Source of the DNA: Thermoanaerobacterales bacterium UBA4877
Lineage (GTDB): Bacteria; Bacillota; Thermoanaerobacteria; Thermoanaerobacterales; UBA4877
Assembly: GCA_002399345.1 (NCBI GenBank)
Contig: DHDL01000024.1
Span: 1 to 9,882, forward strand
Reading direction: 5' to 3'
DNA: 9,882 bases
In this document: positions 1 to 6,950 of the stretch, piece after piece
How positions within the stretch are numbered: the first letter of the stretch is position 1
Layout of the letters: every line of letters begins with the position of its first letter
Program-made: the position numbers and the translations under genes
Notes under the pieces: generated by a model
What the model saw: the letters and a program-made list of their open reading frames with translations, nothing else
Told to the model about the DNA's origin: nothing
The model's database searches: none

Positions 1-532
1 TAGCCCTAAGCTCGTTTCTCCTGTGTACAACATAGACCTTAGGTGCATAGTTTGTCAAAAATATTGCGTCATCTACAGCGGTATTACCTCCGCCTACTAC
101 CGCTAATGTTTTTCCTTTAAAAAATGCCCCGTCGCATGTGGCACAATAGGATACGCCCGTACCTCGAAGCCTTTTTTCACTTTCTATGCCTATCTCCCGA
201 GGGTATGCACCCATAGCAAGGATTACCGTCTTTGCCTTATATTCATTACCGCCTATGGTTAACTTTTTACATTCCTTCTTAAGCTGAATACCAGATATCT
301 GTCCATATGTTATCTCTACGTTATATCTTTTTACCTGCTCTTGCAGTTTCATGATGAGATCCGTCCCGCTTATAGACACGTAACCAGGATAATTCTCGAT
401 GTTGGGCGTCGTAATGGCCTGGCCGCCCAGCACATTTTTTTCTATTATCAATGTCTTCAAATTCGACCTGCCTGAATAAAGACCTGCGGTAAGACCGGCC
501 GGGCCTCCGCCAATTATTATTACATCATACAT
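1..532 (-). CDS. trxB: Thioredoxin reductase (NADPH), N-terminal part, cut by the window edge
   Basis: Cytosolic FAD enzyme that passes electrons from NADPH to thioredoxin. The visible 177 codons start [17 protein letters not shown], the FAD-binding Rossmann motif, followed by [15 protein letters not shown]. The redox-active disulfide is CATC (Cys130 and Cys133, in [11 protein letters not shown]). The NADPH domain begins with [10 protein letters not shown] and reaches [10 protein letters not shown]; the HRR arginines are those that bind the NADPH 2'-phosphate. The remainder (another roughly 130 residues in normal family members) lies outside the window to the left. The ATG at 532-530 has GGAGG at 540-544 eight bases upstream, and a TATAAT promoter lies further up. 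It is divergent from the small membrane protein at 651. The family is certain; only completeness is unknown. Confidence 0.96.
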   Translation of the reverse strand, partial: MYDVIIIGGGPAGLTAGLYSGRSNLKTLIIEKNVLGGQAITTPNIENYPGYVSISGTDLIMKLQEQVKRYNVEITYGQISGIQLKKECKKLTIGGNEYKAKTVILAMGAYPREIGIESEKRLRGTGVSYCATCDGAFFKGKTLAVVGGGNTAVDDAIFLTNYAPKVYVVHRRNELRA

Positions 533-562
533 TTTTTTACCTCCGTTTCTTTATCTATCTAT

Positions 563-591
563 ATTATATACATAATAAATAAATATACAAA
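563..591 (-). promoter_or_regulatory. Probable sigma-A promoter of trxB
   Basis: On the minus strand TATAAT (563-568) is preceded, after 17 bp, by a weak -35 TTTGTA (586-591). It points toward the trxB ribosome site at 540-544. The -10 is perfect but the surroundings are very AT-rich, so the call is moderate. Confidence 0.5.
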
Positions 592-650
592 ATGGACGTT
601 TATTTCACAAAAAAATGAGCAAACTAAATCAAGAGAAAGGAGTATGAATC

Positions 651-896
651 ATGAAAAAAAACATAGGTAATCTTGATGCATTAATTAGGATATGGACAGG
701 CAGCTATATATTCGGAAAAGGAGTAAGCAAAAAGTCGCTTTTAATGACATCACTGGGAGGCCTTATAATGTCCGAGGCTTTAACGAAATCATGCCTTTTG
801 TATTCTATGTTTGGAATATCCACATCGGGTATTGAAAACAAACCTAAAACCGGTAAAATTAGTGGAAACCTTACCGGCGACATAAGCCTAGATTAA
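651..896 (+). CDS. Small YgaP-like (DUF2892) membrane protein
   Basis: An 81-residue protein whose N-terminal two thirds match the DUF2892/YgaP transmembrane family in pattern: MKKNIGNLDALIRIWTG at the start, then two hydrophobic stretches (about residues 14-24 and 29-46), then the typical cysteine-tyrosine-glycine ending, here SCLLYSMFGIST (residues 47-58). In relatives such a domain stands alone or is fused to a rhodanese and is often found near thiol or sulfur genes; here it is divergent from thioredoxin reductase. Its function is unknown. The start at 651 is chosen because GAAAGGAG lies eight bases upstream; an ATG at 643 in another frame is too close to that site. The C-terminal 20 residues are polar and not typical of the family. 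It converges with mazG, and no convincing terminator lies between them. Confidence 0.8.
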   Translation: MKKNIGNLDALIRIWTGSYIFGKGVSKKSLLMTSLGGLIMSEALTKSCLLYSMFGISTSGIENKPKTGKISGNLTGDISLD

Positions 897-911
897 TATT
901 AATGCTTTATA

Positions 912-1235
912 TCATTTATTTAATTTGATATATCCCTTCCTCTTTAATTTATTTATATGCTCTTCCACCTTTTCATCTATGTTAACCCCATAGGTATCCT
1001 CCATAACAAACATCATGGATACGGCAACCTGGGCAACATCCAAAAGCTCGCCGGATATACGGTCTAATATCTCTTTTTCACTCATATCCACCTTTTCACC
1101 GTTTAATCCTCTGAACTTACCTATAGCCTGTGCAAGTTCCCCTGCTTCTTCCATGAGTTTTAATGCGGTAGACTCAATGCTGGGTTGAAGATTATCAAGC
1201 TTTGGCAGGCTTAGTACCTTATAATTACTTTCCAT
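912..1235 (-). CDS. MazG-like nucleotide pyrophosphohydrolase
   Basis: A 107-residue all-alpha protein of the MazG/dUTPase superfamily, which hydrolyses nucleoside triphosphates to monophosphate and pyrophosphate with Mg2+. The metal-binding pattern is present: EExxE at Glu29, Glu30 and Glu33 (KLMEEAGELAQAIG) and ExxD at Glu63 and Asp66 (GELLDVAQVAVSMM). The length fits the short single-domain type (about 90-120 residues) rather than the two-domain MazG of E. coli. The substrate cannot be read from sequence; housecleaning of damaged or surplus nucleotides is an inference from the family. GAGGGGTGG lies just upstream of the ATG at 1235, and an extended -10 promoter sits at 1266-1274. It appears to be transcribed alone. 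Confidence 0.87.
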   Translation of the reverse strand: MESNYKVLSLPKLDNLQPSIESTALKLMEEAGELAQAIGKFRGLNGEKVDMSEKEILDRISGELLDVAQVAVSMMFVMEDTYGVNIDEKVEEHINKLKRKGYIKLNK

Positions 1236-1265
1236 TATTTTCCACCCCTCTTCATGTATAAATCA

Positions 1266-1274
1266 ATTATATCA
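1266..1274 (-). promoter_or_regulatory. Extended -10 promoter of the mazG-like gene
   Basis: The minus strand reads TGATATAAT, a perfect -10 with the extended TG one base before it, about 30 bases upstream of the start codon. No good -35 is seen at 16-18 bp (best TTCTAA), which the extended -10 may compensate for. Confidence 0.55.
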
Positions 1275-1307
1275 GGAAAATCTAATTATTAGAAGGGACT
1301 TATGGCA

Positions 1308-1676
1308 GCCGAGCAAAGACTGGTCTATGTTCTAACGGATGTTTATCAGTCGGGCAAAGGTCATTTCAGGTCGCACGATCCAAAATGGCCGGAGCGAAGA
1401 TTAATATATGTGTTGATCCTATGTACCTCAGTCTCCCGATTGTTTTATGTGGGGCAAATATGTATATTGGTTGAGCCAAGATTGCTAAGGGTGTTGATTG
1501 ATGTTTCTGTAACGGTCAAAAGATTGCGATGGAAGCATAATATATCTTTAATAGTCGGTCAAAGGTTGATTTTTGTGTTGCAGTTATCTATTGCTGCCGA
1601 AAGGTGACACCGGGTGATGAGAATACTTTTATTAGCCGGAGAGAAGGTTGCTATGGGTTCTTTCAGATTCAAAGCA
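1308..1676 (+). repeat. Degenerate tandem repeat of about 41 bp, nine units
   Basis: Nine diverged units begin near 1308, 1349, 1388, 1431, 1470, 1511, 1554, 1596 and 1635 (steps of 39-43 bp). The best conserved part of each is near GYCGGTCAAAGRTTG, often followed by a TATGTGTTG-like stretch; the second half of each unit varies. Units at 1308, 1388, 1470 and 1554 are the clearest. A frame from ATG 1302 stays open to TGA 1605 and reads these as 13-14 residue repeats (for example AEQRLVYVLTDV, PERRLIYVL, VEPRLLRVLIDV, VGQRLIFVL). It continues in frame after the TGA to a TAG at 1686. A weak AGAAGGGA lies before ATG 1302. In at least one pair the bases align better than the codons, so I annotate a DNA repeat, not a gene. 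Its function is unknown; it fills the gap between the PTS operon end and the mazG promoter. Confidence 0.65.
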
Positions 1677-1713
1677 ATAAAAAAATAGCGGGCGGTTAGC
1701 CCGATATTTTTTT
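1677..1713 (-). terminator. Rho-independent terminator of the PTS operon, probably bidirectional
   Basis: The stem CGGGC (1699-1703 read on the minus strand) pairs with GCCCG (1689-1693) around a five-base loop that contains the EIIA stop codon, so termination overlaps the end of the gene. On the minus strand it is followed by a run of seven T (1679-1685). On the plus strand seven T follow at 1707-1713, so it can also stop transcription coming through the repeat region. Confidence 0.8.
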
Positions 1714-2016
1714 CTCCAAAGCATCCAGCCGCTTATACAGCGGAATAATCCTGTTTATTAAATTCTTTTCAGCCAAAGCCGTCATCAGCTGATCCTGTGC
1801 ATGTACAACCAAGAAATTTATCGTCGTCTTCTGATCACCCTGAACCAGCATATTTTGGTATTCATGTCCGGCATAGAACTCGTCATCGGCCTTCTTTAAA
1901 TGTTTTTCAGCCTCCTCGAATCTGCCCTTTTCTGCTTCATCCAATGCTTCGTAGGCTTCGGCTCGGGCATTACCTCCATGAAGAACCAGGTTATATACAA
2001 TCTGTTCTAATTCCAT
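1696..2016 (-). CDS. PTS lactose/cellobiose-family EIIA component
   Basis: A 106-residue soluble EIIA of the Lac/Cel family. It takes phosphate from HPr on a histidine and gives it to the EIIB cysteine. The active-site segment is NFLVVHAQDQLMTA with phospho-His72 and the trimer metal ligand Asp75; the preceding helices (GGNARAEAYEALDEAEKGRF) have the family signature of three antiparallel helices. The length is normal. The ATG at 2016 has AGAGGTGAT upstream and the gene starts 13 bases after the EIIC stop, so it is the last gene of the operon. Counterparts are LicA of Bacillus subtilis and ChbA/CelC of E. coli. The family is clear; the sugar is not. Confidence 0.95.
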   Translation of the reverse strand: MELEQIVYNLVLHGGNARAEAYEALDEAEKGRFEEAEKHLKKADDEFYAGHEYQNMLVQGDQKTTINFLVVHAQDQLMTALAEKNLINRIIPLYKRLDALEKKISG

Positions 2017-2029
2017 CTCATCACCTCTT

Positions 2030-3343
2030 CTATTTATCTGTTGTTTTTTCTTCCTTTAAGAGCTGTGATTCATACATTTTAAAGAAGGGGTAGTAAATAA
2101 GGCCGGCAACCGCCATGTCTACTAGCTGGAGTATCATAGCCTTCCAATCACCACCACTGGATATAAACCCGCTAAAAAATACGGGAACAGTGAATGGAAG
2201 CTGTAAAATAGGCCGAGCCACAATGTTTGTTGCAAACGCAATATAGTTTATAGTTACAACAGCGGCAGGCGCTATCATAAAAGGTATCATCAGTATGGGG
2301 TTAAGTACTATAGGTGCTCCAAATATCATCGGTTCATTGATATTAAATACAGCGGGTACAATAGATGCCTTGCCCATAGTCTTAAGCTGTACAGATGATG
2401 AAAGCAAAAACATCAGCACCAATGGCCATGTAACCCCTGAACCGCCTAGGTGGCTGAATACATGGAAGAAGGGTTCCGTGACAATGCCAGGAAGCTGAGT
2501 ACCTGCCGCAGCAGCCTGTGCATTAGCTGCCAGCTGACTCATCCAGAATGGATAGGCAATGGATGATACCACATTCATGCCGTGTATCCCCACCGACCAC
2601 AGTATCATCATAAGGATTATCTCTGCTAAAGCAGCCGGATAACTATTGGAAGCAGCAACCAGCGGTTTAAACAGGTTTATAATCAGCTGGGGAAGTGTTA
2701 TATGATAATTAGCCCATACAATCCATTCACAGCCCCATGCAAGAACTATCATTACGAACATAGGAACAAGAGCTATAAAACTCCTGACAACATACGGAGG
2801 CACCTGCTCCGGCATTTTTATTACAAGACCCTTTTTATTAAAGAATCTTACAATAATCGCTGTTACAATACCTATAATAATAGCTACGAAAAGTCCTTGT
2901 CCGCCAAGATAATTCAAGATATCTCCAAAGCTTACCTTGGTTACATCCTCAGCCGGAAAGCTTGTGATTAAAAAAGCCAACATAGATGTTATACCCGTCA
3001 TCGGCTCATCCAAATCCCAACGGGCCGCCAAGCTGTATGCCGTACCAAAAGCAACCATAAGGGCCATAATGCCAAAGGTGAGGTTAAAGGGAATGCTTAT
3101 CTGACCCATAATAGGCTTTATAGCGTTGGCCCAAGCATTAATTGGGGCCCAGTTAAGTCCGGTGGGAGGATTGGCTATAATGAGGAATACGGCGCCCGTC
3201 AATATAACAGGAAGCGCAAAACTGCTAAACGCATCCCTTATCGCCTGAAGATACACGTTTTGTGCAATATTTGCCAGAACAGGCATCAATGAATCTTCCA
3301 TCCATTTTAAAAACCTATTGTTACTGAATCTGTCCCCATCCAT
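2030..3343 (-). CDS. celB: PTS lactose/cellobiose-family EIIC permease
   Basis: The membrane channel that carries the sugar inward while it is phosphorylated. At 437 residues it has the normal length of the lactose/cellobiose EIIC family (LacE without its B domain, or LicC/CelB/ChbC). Many hydrophobic helices are visible. Family landmarks are WSVGIHG with His254, GGSGVTWP near 300-307, and NINEPMIFGAPIVLNP with Glu337. The histidine and this glutamate are the residues that contact the transferred sugar hydroxyl in structures of the family. AAAGGAGG precedes the ATG. It lies 17 bases after the EIIB stop and before EIIA, the same B-C-A order as licBCA of B. subtilis. The substrate (cellobiose, lichenan oligomers, chitobiose or another beta-glucoside) cannot be decided, so the symbol is used in the family sense only. 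Confidence 0.93.
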   Translation of the reverse strand: MDGDRFSNNRFLKWMEDSLMPVLANIAQNVYLQAIRDAFSSFALPVILTGAVFLIIANPPTGLNWAPINAWANAIKPIMGQISIPFNLTFGIMALMVAFGTAYSLAARWDLDEPMTGITSMLAFLITSFPAEDVTKVSFGDILNYLGGQGLFVAIIIGIVTAIIVRFFNKKGLVIKMPEQVPPYVVRSFIALVPMFVMIVLAWGCEWIVWANYHITLPQLIINLFKPLVAASNSYPAALAEIILMMILWSVGIHGMNVVSSIAYPFWMSQLAANAQAAAAGTQLPGIVTEPFFHVFSHLGGSGVTWPLVLMFLLSSSVQLKTMGKASIVPAVFNINEPMIFGAPIVLNPILMIPFMIAPAAVVTINYIAFATNIVARPILQLPFTVPVFFSGFISSGGDWKAMILQLVDMAVAGLIYYPFFKMYESQLLKEEKTTDK

Positions 3344-3360
3344 TTAAATTCCTCCTTTAA

Positions 3361-3678
3361 TTATTTTTTATTGCTGGCAAGACTCACTATCTGGTCCAAA
3401 ATCTTTTTGCCGTCCATTATGGCAAATGCCTTCATGTCAACCACATCGACAGGAATATTGTATTTATCTGCGATGCCTTCTATTTCTTTTCTTAGGTGCC
3501 TGACCTGTGGTTCTAAGAGAGCTACATCATACTTGTCGGCATGCTTTTTGAACTCCCCAGTACCGCCGGCATCAACGGTCACATCAACGCCTTGCTTCTT
3601 TGCTTCGTCGGATACCTTTTTGGCTAGAGAACTGGATGTGGCACCCCAGCTACATAAAATAACGGCATGTATAGACAT
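3361..3678 (-). CDS. PTS lactose/cellobiose-family EIIB component
   Basis: Soluble EIIB that passes phosphate from EIIA to the sugar at EIIC. From ATG 3678 it has 105 residues and starts MSIHAVILCSWGATSSSLAKK, with the phospho-cysteine at position 9 in a CxxGxxSSSL loop. Relatives usually have CSAGMSTS here, so CSWGATSS is a mild variant with the fold intact. A GTG three codons earlier (3687) would give 108 residues and overlap the upstream stop as GTGA. I prefer the ATG because GAGGAG lies about 10 bases before it but is only one base from the GTG. Third structural gene of the operon, matching LicB/CelA. Confidence 0.93.
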   Translation of the reverse strand: MSIHAVILCSWGATSSSLAKKVSDEAKKQGVDVTVDAGGTGEFKKHADKYDVALLEPQVRHLRKEIEGIADKYNIPVDVVDMKAFAIMDGKKILDQIVSLASNKK

Positions 3679-3683
3679 AAAAA

Positions 3684-3932
3684 TCACTCTCCTCTATTTT
3701 TTGTTATTCTGTGTTTTTGCTTTTGTTTTAATACCTTATTTTCCGCATGTATCATTTTAATGAAATATTTTTGCATAAAATAAATAACCGTAACCAGCGC
3801 ACAACCGAATATTATGACAAATAATCCATAATGAAAACCACTGTGGATTGTGGTGTAAATACCGGCCGCTATCCATATGCCATACAGTAAAACGTAAAAC
3901 AACTTCAATTGTAATTTACTGATGAAAAGCAT
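3684..3932 (-). CDS. Small two-helix membrane protein inside the PTS operon, unknown function
   Basis: An 82-residue protein I do not recognise. Two hydrophobic helices (about residues 9-28 and 34-54) form a hairpin, followed by a strongly basic tail (KMIHAENKVLKQKQKHRITKNRGE). Its ATG overlaps the regulator's stop as TGATG, and GAGGGTGA lies a few bases upstream, so translation is probably coupled. Its own stop is five bases before the EIIB start. This tight packing supports a real gene. The position suggests a role with the PTS or its regulator, but nothing in the sequence shows what that role is. It is not part of the standard licBCA or celABC set. Confidence 0.75.
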   Translation of the reverse strand: MLFISKLQLKLFYVLLYGIWIAAGIYTTIHSGFHYGLFVIIFGCALVTVIYFMQKYFIKMIHAENKVLKQKQKHRITKNRGE

Positions 3933-5998
3933 CAGACTGTCACCCTCTTTATTTCTTCCATATACTTATTTTTTAATGCATCTTCTACGATACTTTTAAG
4001 CTCGGAAATGTTCTTAGCCGCGGTTATATTTTTAACCATATCGGCATCTTCAATGAGTGAAACGCTTATGTCTCCCATGATCTCTATACCTTCCCTGTCA
4101 TCCTCAGGGGCCAGCATCAAAAATGCGGTGTTTATATCCTCTTTTTCATCCAGCAGGTTTTTCATGGATATTTTTTTGGTAAGCCGTCCGGCAACCATTA
4201 TCGGGAAGTTCACCTCATCAGTGGAACAGTGATATATAACGAAACCTCTGCCCGGAAGAACAATCCTTCCCAGACTCTCCCTATCCAGAAGTCTGCTAAT
4301 GATATTGTTTTTACCGGTAATCAATCTCTTTGCTATCAGGCCGGATATAAATTCCTCTATGATATCATTGGAGTTTTCACCTTTTAACTCCATCAATTCT
4401 GTCCTCTCCAAAAGGTTTAATAAATGCCTGCCGTACCGCGCTATATGGATTACATCACAATCATACCCGGCTTTATTGGCAAACTCTCTGTTCATTATCA
4501 GATCGGTATTGAGCGCTGATCTTATCTTCTCTACATCTTCATCCAACAGCAGTGGATTTACCGTGACGCTCGCTACGCTTCCTGTCTTAAGCGGTATGGT
4601 CGAAACTATAAGGTCCAGGTCTTCATTCTTTATAGCCTCATCAACCTTACTACTGGGAACGGCGCCGACTACATTAATCTGTGGAAAAAGACGCAGCTTG
4701 GAAAGCATCATCCTGGATGTTCCTATACCACTGGCACACACGGCAAGCACATTAAACTTCCTTGCATTCCTTTCTTTCCGCTCGATGGCGGCGCCGAAGT
4801 GCATAGCTATATACCCCACCTCATCGTCCGGTATCGGCTGATTTATCTCTCTTTCAAGTATCTTACATATTTCCTTGGTATCATCATATAGCTTAGTATA
4901 TTTGGCCTTTATATCATTCAGCAGAGGATTTCGAATGGCCAGGCCGGAATATAGCCTGTACAAAGCAGGCTCAAGATGAGTAAGTAGACCATCACTCAAA
5001 AGCCCGTCATCACTTAATACCATGCCGAATTTTCTCTCGGACATATCGATCATGGATTCCACTAACTCCTTAAGGCAGGTATCACCGCTGCTATCGGTAT
5101 TTGCCCTGTACCTGGCCCCCTTAAGATGCACCGTTATATACCCTATCTCACCCTCCGGTATATTAATATCCAGTTCATCCTCCAGATAGCCGGCCAGCGT
5201 TTTTGCATATTCATATTCTTCCGTAGTCTTAAGCTCATTTAATTTGCCAGCATCAATCTCTATGTTTTCCCCTGATTCTATCCTCTTTATAGCCAGTGCC
5301 AGATGTATTACAAGGCCCATGTATGAGCTCTGTATGATGTTGAAATCCAATCTGTCCGAGAGCATCTTAACAGATTTTTTTATAGCTATAATCGTATCTG
5401 TATCAATAATTCCCACCAGGGATTCTTCTATACTGTTCTTGTTCTCCTTTTCCTTGCTGCTCCTGTTTAAAAACTTAACGAGGGTGTGAGTATCCGTATT
5501 CTCATACAAAAAATCAACGATGGCCCTTCTGAAATCGCTCTCATCCCCTTTGACCAGCACACCATAGCCGGGTTTAGTAATAAGCAGTAGGTTATGAGCA
5601 GTAAACCAATCATCCAAGTCTTTTAAATCATAACTGATTGTTGCCGCAGACACTCCATATTTTTTTGCGAAGTATTGCATTTTCACTGGCTGTTTCAATT
5701 GCAGAAGTTCAGACAGTATCAATTTTTTCCGTTGATCAACACTCGGTGATAATTTACAATCAAGCAAATCGTTTTTTAGTTTCTCCCGGTCACCTATATT
5801 CCCATTAATATCCAACTCGCCGTTAGAATTGGATAAAACCTGGCCATAGCCTCCAATCTCCTGATTTATAGATTTTATCTCTCTATATGCGGTTCTTCTG
5901 CTGATTTTATAAGCCGCGCAGATATCCTCAATGGCATTATCCTTTCTTTCAATTGATCTTTTAATAATAGCAAACTGGCGTACACTCAGTTTAATCAT
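3932..5998 (-). CDS. LicR/ManR-type PRD transcriptional activator (BglG family) with EIIB and EIIA domains
   Basis: DNA-binding regulator controlled by PTS phosphorylation, 688 residues (LicR of B. subtilis is about 640). Domains in order: N-terminal HTH (about 5-45, KISRRTAYREI), a second Mga/DeoR-like HTH (about 92-150, YGVSAATISYDLKDL), PRD1 (about 195-300, His232 and His291), PRD2 (about 310-410, His341 and His400), an EIIB-like domain (about 415-500, phospho-Cys421 in VCASGIGTS) and an EIIA-Fru/Mtl-like domain (about 545-685, His590 in VIYHCST). All six expected phosphorylation residues are present, so it should read both HPr phosphorylation and the state of its own transporter. It is the first gene of the operon, so it is probably autoregulated and activates the EIIBCA genes behind it. 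AAAGGTGA lies six bases before ATG 5998. Family certain; inducer unknown. Confidence 0.93.
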   Translation of the reverse strand: MIKLSVRQFAIIKRSIERKDNAIEDICAAYKISRRTAYREIKSINQEIGGYGQVLSNSNGELDINGNIGDREKLKNDLLDCKLSPSVDQRKKLILSELLQLKQPVKMQYFAKKYGVSAATISYDLKDLDDWFTAHNLLLITKPGYGVLVKGDESDFRRAIVDFLYENTDTHTLVKFLNRSSKEKENKNSIEESLVGIIDTDTIIAIKKSVKMLSDRLDFNIIQSSYMGLVIHLALAIKRIESGENIEIDAGKLNELKTTEEYEYAKTLAGYLEDELDINIPEGEIGYITVHLKGARYRANTDSSGDTCLKELVESMIDMSERKFGMVLSDDGLLSDGLLTHLEPALYRLYSGLAIRNPLLNDIKAKYTKLYDDTKEICKILEREINQPIPDDEVGYIAMHFGAAIERKERNARKFNVLAVCASGIGTSRMMLSKLRLFPQINVVGAVPSSKVDEAIKNEDLDLIVSTIPLKTGSVASVTVNPLLLDEDVEKIRSALNTDLIMNREFANKAGYDCDVIHIARYGRHLLNLLERTELMELKGENSNDIIEEFISGLIAKRLITGKNNIISRLLDRESLGRIVLPGRGFVIYHCSTDEVNFPIMVAGRLTKKISMKNLLDEKEDINTAFLMLAPEDDREGIEIMGDISVSLIEDADMVKNITAAKNISELKSIVEDALKNKYMEEIKRVTV

Positions 5999-6054
5999 AT
6001 TTGGTCACCTTTCAAGTGACATATATTTAATAAATCATTTATCCTTTCGTTTGT

Positions 6055-6082
6055 ATTATAAGCTATACCCAGTAGATTACAA
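6055..6082 (-). promoter_or_regulatory. Promoter of the PTS operon
   Basis: On the minus strand TTGTAA (6077-6082) and a perfect TATAAT (6055-6060) are 16 bp apart. Transcription would begin near 6048, leaving a leader of about 50 bases before the regulator ATG. No other promoter is evident between the operon genes, which touch or nearly touch. Confidence 0.6.
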
Positions 6083-6099
6083 GGGTAACATGGCCAATC

Positions 6100-6122
6100 T
6101 ATGTCATTAATAAATTGACATA
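6100..6122. promoter_or_regulatory. Inverted repeat, candidate activator site upstream of the PTS promoter
   Basis: TATGTCA (6100-6106) and TGACATA (6116-6122) are perfect 7-bp inverted arms around a nine-base AT spacer. The centre lies about 63 bp upstream of the inferred start of the PTS transcript, a position typical of class I activator sites. The natural candidate is the PRD regulator itself, but this is inferred from position only. Confidence 0.4.
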
Positions 6123-6126
6123 AATT

Positions 6127-6164
6127 TAAAAGCCCCCGCTTAAGTGTTAACTTAAATGAGGGCT
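6127..6164 (-). terminator. Terminator of the coat/ferritin-like gene
   Basis: On the minus strand a long stem begins AGCCCTC (6164-6158) and closes with GGGGGCT (6137-6131). There are about 15 pairs with one mismatch and a TAAC loop, followed by TTTTAAATTT. It lies 20 bases after the stop codon and insulates the PTS operon from the gene upstream. Confidence 0.85.
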
Positions 6165-6183
6165 AAAGTCACTTCACCTGCTA

Positions 6184-6657
6184 TTATTGCACATTGTACA
6201 TACCGTTACTCGCCATGTAATTATAAATTTTCTCTCCATGCTGCTGTTCTTCTTTTTGTATGTGGTTTAAAGCATCCCTTGTGGCATGATCCCTGAATTC
6301 AAAAATCGCGGTATCATATGTGTCTGATACATACTTCTCCGTGGAAAGCATGTCGGTACACATCTCCGCATCTGCTGCTGTAGCGTTACTTCCCTGTGGC
6401 ATTGATGCGGCCTGATTCTGTTGCGCACCACTGCTCTGCTGCTGAGAGCCGGCAGCGGAAAGATTTGGGGCCTGGCCGCTTTCAATCTGATTAAGAGTGT
6501 TAAGGTGCTGCTGTTCTTCTTTAGCTAAATCAGTAAATAGATTCTTCAAATTAGCATCCTTTGTCTGATTAGCATACTTATTATACTTCTTTATGCACAT
6601 GTCTTCATGCTCTTTCTGATCCTTAAGCAATAACGATTCCTTTTTAGAAAGTTGCAT
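6184..6657 (-). CDS. CotF-type spore coat / ferritin-like protein with internal duplication
   Basis: A 157-residue protein made of two similar helical halves joined by a Gln/Ser/Ala-rich linker (about residues 60-95). Each half ends in the same motif, KEEQQH (46-51 and 135-140), and each has an upstream acidic helix (KDQKEHEDMCIKKY; MLSTEKYVSDTYDTAIFEF). This ExxH-type pattern is that of the ferritin-like superfamily, in the branch annotated as spore coat protein F (COG5577) in clostridia. Metal binding is possible but unproven. GGAGGTGA lies eight bases before ATG 6657. It is a single gene with its own terminator. A coat role is inferred from the family; many such proteins are uncharacterised. 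Confidence 0.82.
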   Translation of the reverse strand: MQLSKKESLLLKDQKEHEDMCIKKYNKYANQTKDANLKNLFTDLAKEEQQHLNTLNQIESGQAPNLSAAGSQQQSSGAQQNQAASMPQGSNATAADAEMCTDMLSTEKYVSDTYDTAIFEFRDHATRDALNHIQKEEQQHGEKIYNYMASNGMYNVQ

Positions 6658-6709
6658 TTACAATATCACCTCCTGCATATATCTTTTGTAAATAAATCAA
6701 TAATATTCA

Positions 6710-6739
6710 ATAATAGCATCATGCTTTTAATAAAATCAA
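6710..6739 (-). promoter_or_regulatory. Possible promoter of the coat/ferritin-like gene
   Basis: On the minus strand TTGATT (6734-6739) and TATTAT (6710-6715) lie 18 bp apart, about 50 bases before the ATG. This fits a vegetative promoter. A coat gene might instead use a sporulation sigma factor, and I could not identify a clear site of that kind. Confidence 0.35.
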
Positions 6740-6743
6740 ATGC

Positions 6744-6777
6744 AAAAAGACAACTTCTTATAAAAGTTGCCTTTTTT
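6744..6777 (-). terminator. Terminator hairpin, bidirectional, best on the minus strand
   Basis: On the minus strand GGCAACTT (6771-6764) pairs over all 8 positions (one G-U) with AAGTTGTC (6756-6749), and five T follow. On the plus strand the same stem has one mismatch and is followed by six T. No gene ends just before it on either strand. On the minus strand it would end a transcript coming from the degenerate CRISPR repeats. Confidence 0.65.
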
Positions 6778-6950
6778 GTATTGAACTCTAAATTTATTAT
6801 GCAATTTTATTATTATAAGTCAAAAGACTATACAATTAGGAGACGCCGGTTTAATAATCTACAGTTTTAAATCCATATTTGACACTATATAACAAGACAT
6901 TCCAATAATATTAGCAAAATATTTCATAACTCACAAAATTAAATATGTGT

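Noticed and set aside
909..931. ATATCA/TGATAT inverted repeat between the DUF2892 and mazG stops, considered as a shared terminator
   Set aside because: All A/T but one pair, long loop and no T-run; too weak.
1302..1607. A 101-codon hypothetical protein
   Set aside because: The open frame runs through a degenerate DNA repeat, has only a weak ribosome site and ends at a stop inside the repeat. Kept as a repeat, with the coding possibility noted in the findings.
1797..5489. Several open frames of 67-180 codons on the plus strand across the PTS operon
   Set aside because: They lie antisense to clearly recognised PTS and regulator genes, lack ribosome sites and family features, and are shadows.
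6267..6485. A 72-codon frame rich in arginine on the minus strand
   Set aside because: It is the coat/ferritin-like gene read in another frame.
6652..6870. A 72-codon plus-strand frame
   Set aside because: No ribosome site, crosses a terminator hairpin and the coat gene start, and reads as AT-rich filler.
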